NCBI GenBank assembly: GCA_903821355.1
Contig: CAIJKW010000042.1
Span: 1-37,423 of the forward strand
From: an uncultured bacterium
GTDB lineage: Bacteria > Patescibacteriota > Minisyncoccia > Phycocordibacterales > CAIZLB01
DNA: 37,423 nucleotides
Direction: 5' to 3'
Every line of letters starts with the position of its first letter. Within the stretch, counting starts at the first letter, position 1. Position numbers and translations under genes: made by a program. Positions 37,420 to 37,423 of the stretch are shown here, piece by piece. The notes beneath the pieces were generated by a model. It was not told the DNA's origin. It worked only from the letters and a program-made list of their open reading frames with translations, and did no database searches.

Positions 37420-37423
37420 ATGA
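37420..37423 (+). CDS. Start codon of the next gene (cut by window end)
   Basis: An ATG at 37420 follows an A-rich leader (AATTTTAAAAAAT) of the type used by other leadered genes here and lies about 35 nt after the SOS-type promoter. Only one codon is visible, so the product is unknown. lexA, recA or a DNA-repair gene would fit the promoter. Confidence 0.35.

Overview
The window looks like a chromosomal piece of a reduced-genome, low-GC bacterium of the Candidate Phyla Radiation, most likely Parcubacteria/Paceibacteria. The grounds are many small membrane-anchored orphan proteins, almost no Shine-Dalgarno sites, and many genes whose ATG lies 6-10 nt after a TATAAT-like -10 box (apparently leaderless mRNAs). 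Scattered PBP1-type binding proteins without permeases and an IS200-like element fit the same picture. The taxonomic call is an inference; no rRNA or ribosomal protein gene is present to fix it.

Layout. 1-6.2 kb: the tail of an unknown gene, small membrane proteins, an HExxH-bearing orphan, a PurM-like protein in GC-rich DNA, a META-domain surface protein, a leucine-carboxyl-methyltransferase-like enzyme and a Nudix hydrolase. 6.2-8.5 kb: a short promoter-to-terminator unit encoding only 16 aa, a CapA-like phosphoesterase, and a GC-rich unit that ends in a segment resembling a diversity-generating-retroelement variable region. 8.5-12 kb: a heterodimeric ABC exporter. 12-17.8 kb: two TrmB-type regulators, each divergent from a PBP1-type binding protein, enclosing a VanX-like D-Ala-D-Ala dipeptidase and an EamA transporter. 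17.8-21.4 kb: an acidic repeat protein, a MntA-HepT toxin-antitoxin pair, a DEAD-box helicase with a long Gly/Ser/Arg-rich N-terminus, and a GC-rich orphan. 21.4-28.1 kb: membrane orphans, an AlkD-like DNA glycosylase, a divergent Nudix protein, malic enzyme, exported coiled-coil and calcium-loop proteins, and a DUF167 protein. 28.1-33.4 kb: a P1B-type ATPase whose N-terminus now runs through an IS200-like element, CTP synthase, and another GC-rich orphan with an inverted-repeat leader. 33.4-37.4 kb: a sphingomyelin-synthase-like PAP2 protein, a GC-rich membrane orphan with a consensus promoter, an ECF sigma factor with a putative membrane anti-sigma partner, a rhodanese, and a promoter carrying a Gram-positive-type LexA box for a gene starting at the window edge.

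Working together. The 12-18 kb block reads as a regulated system for sensing or salvaging amino acids and peptides. The sigma/anti-sigma pair and the SOS-type promoter are stress-response elements. A recurring class of compact, GC-richer units stands out from the AT-rich background: the PurM gene and the 27-aa, 16-aa, 7.9 kb, 20.9 kb, 32.6 kb and 34.2 kb genes. They have C/A-rich or structured leaders and strong hairpin terminators. Most have no recognisable function, and they are the best place to look for something new.
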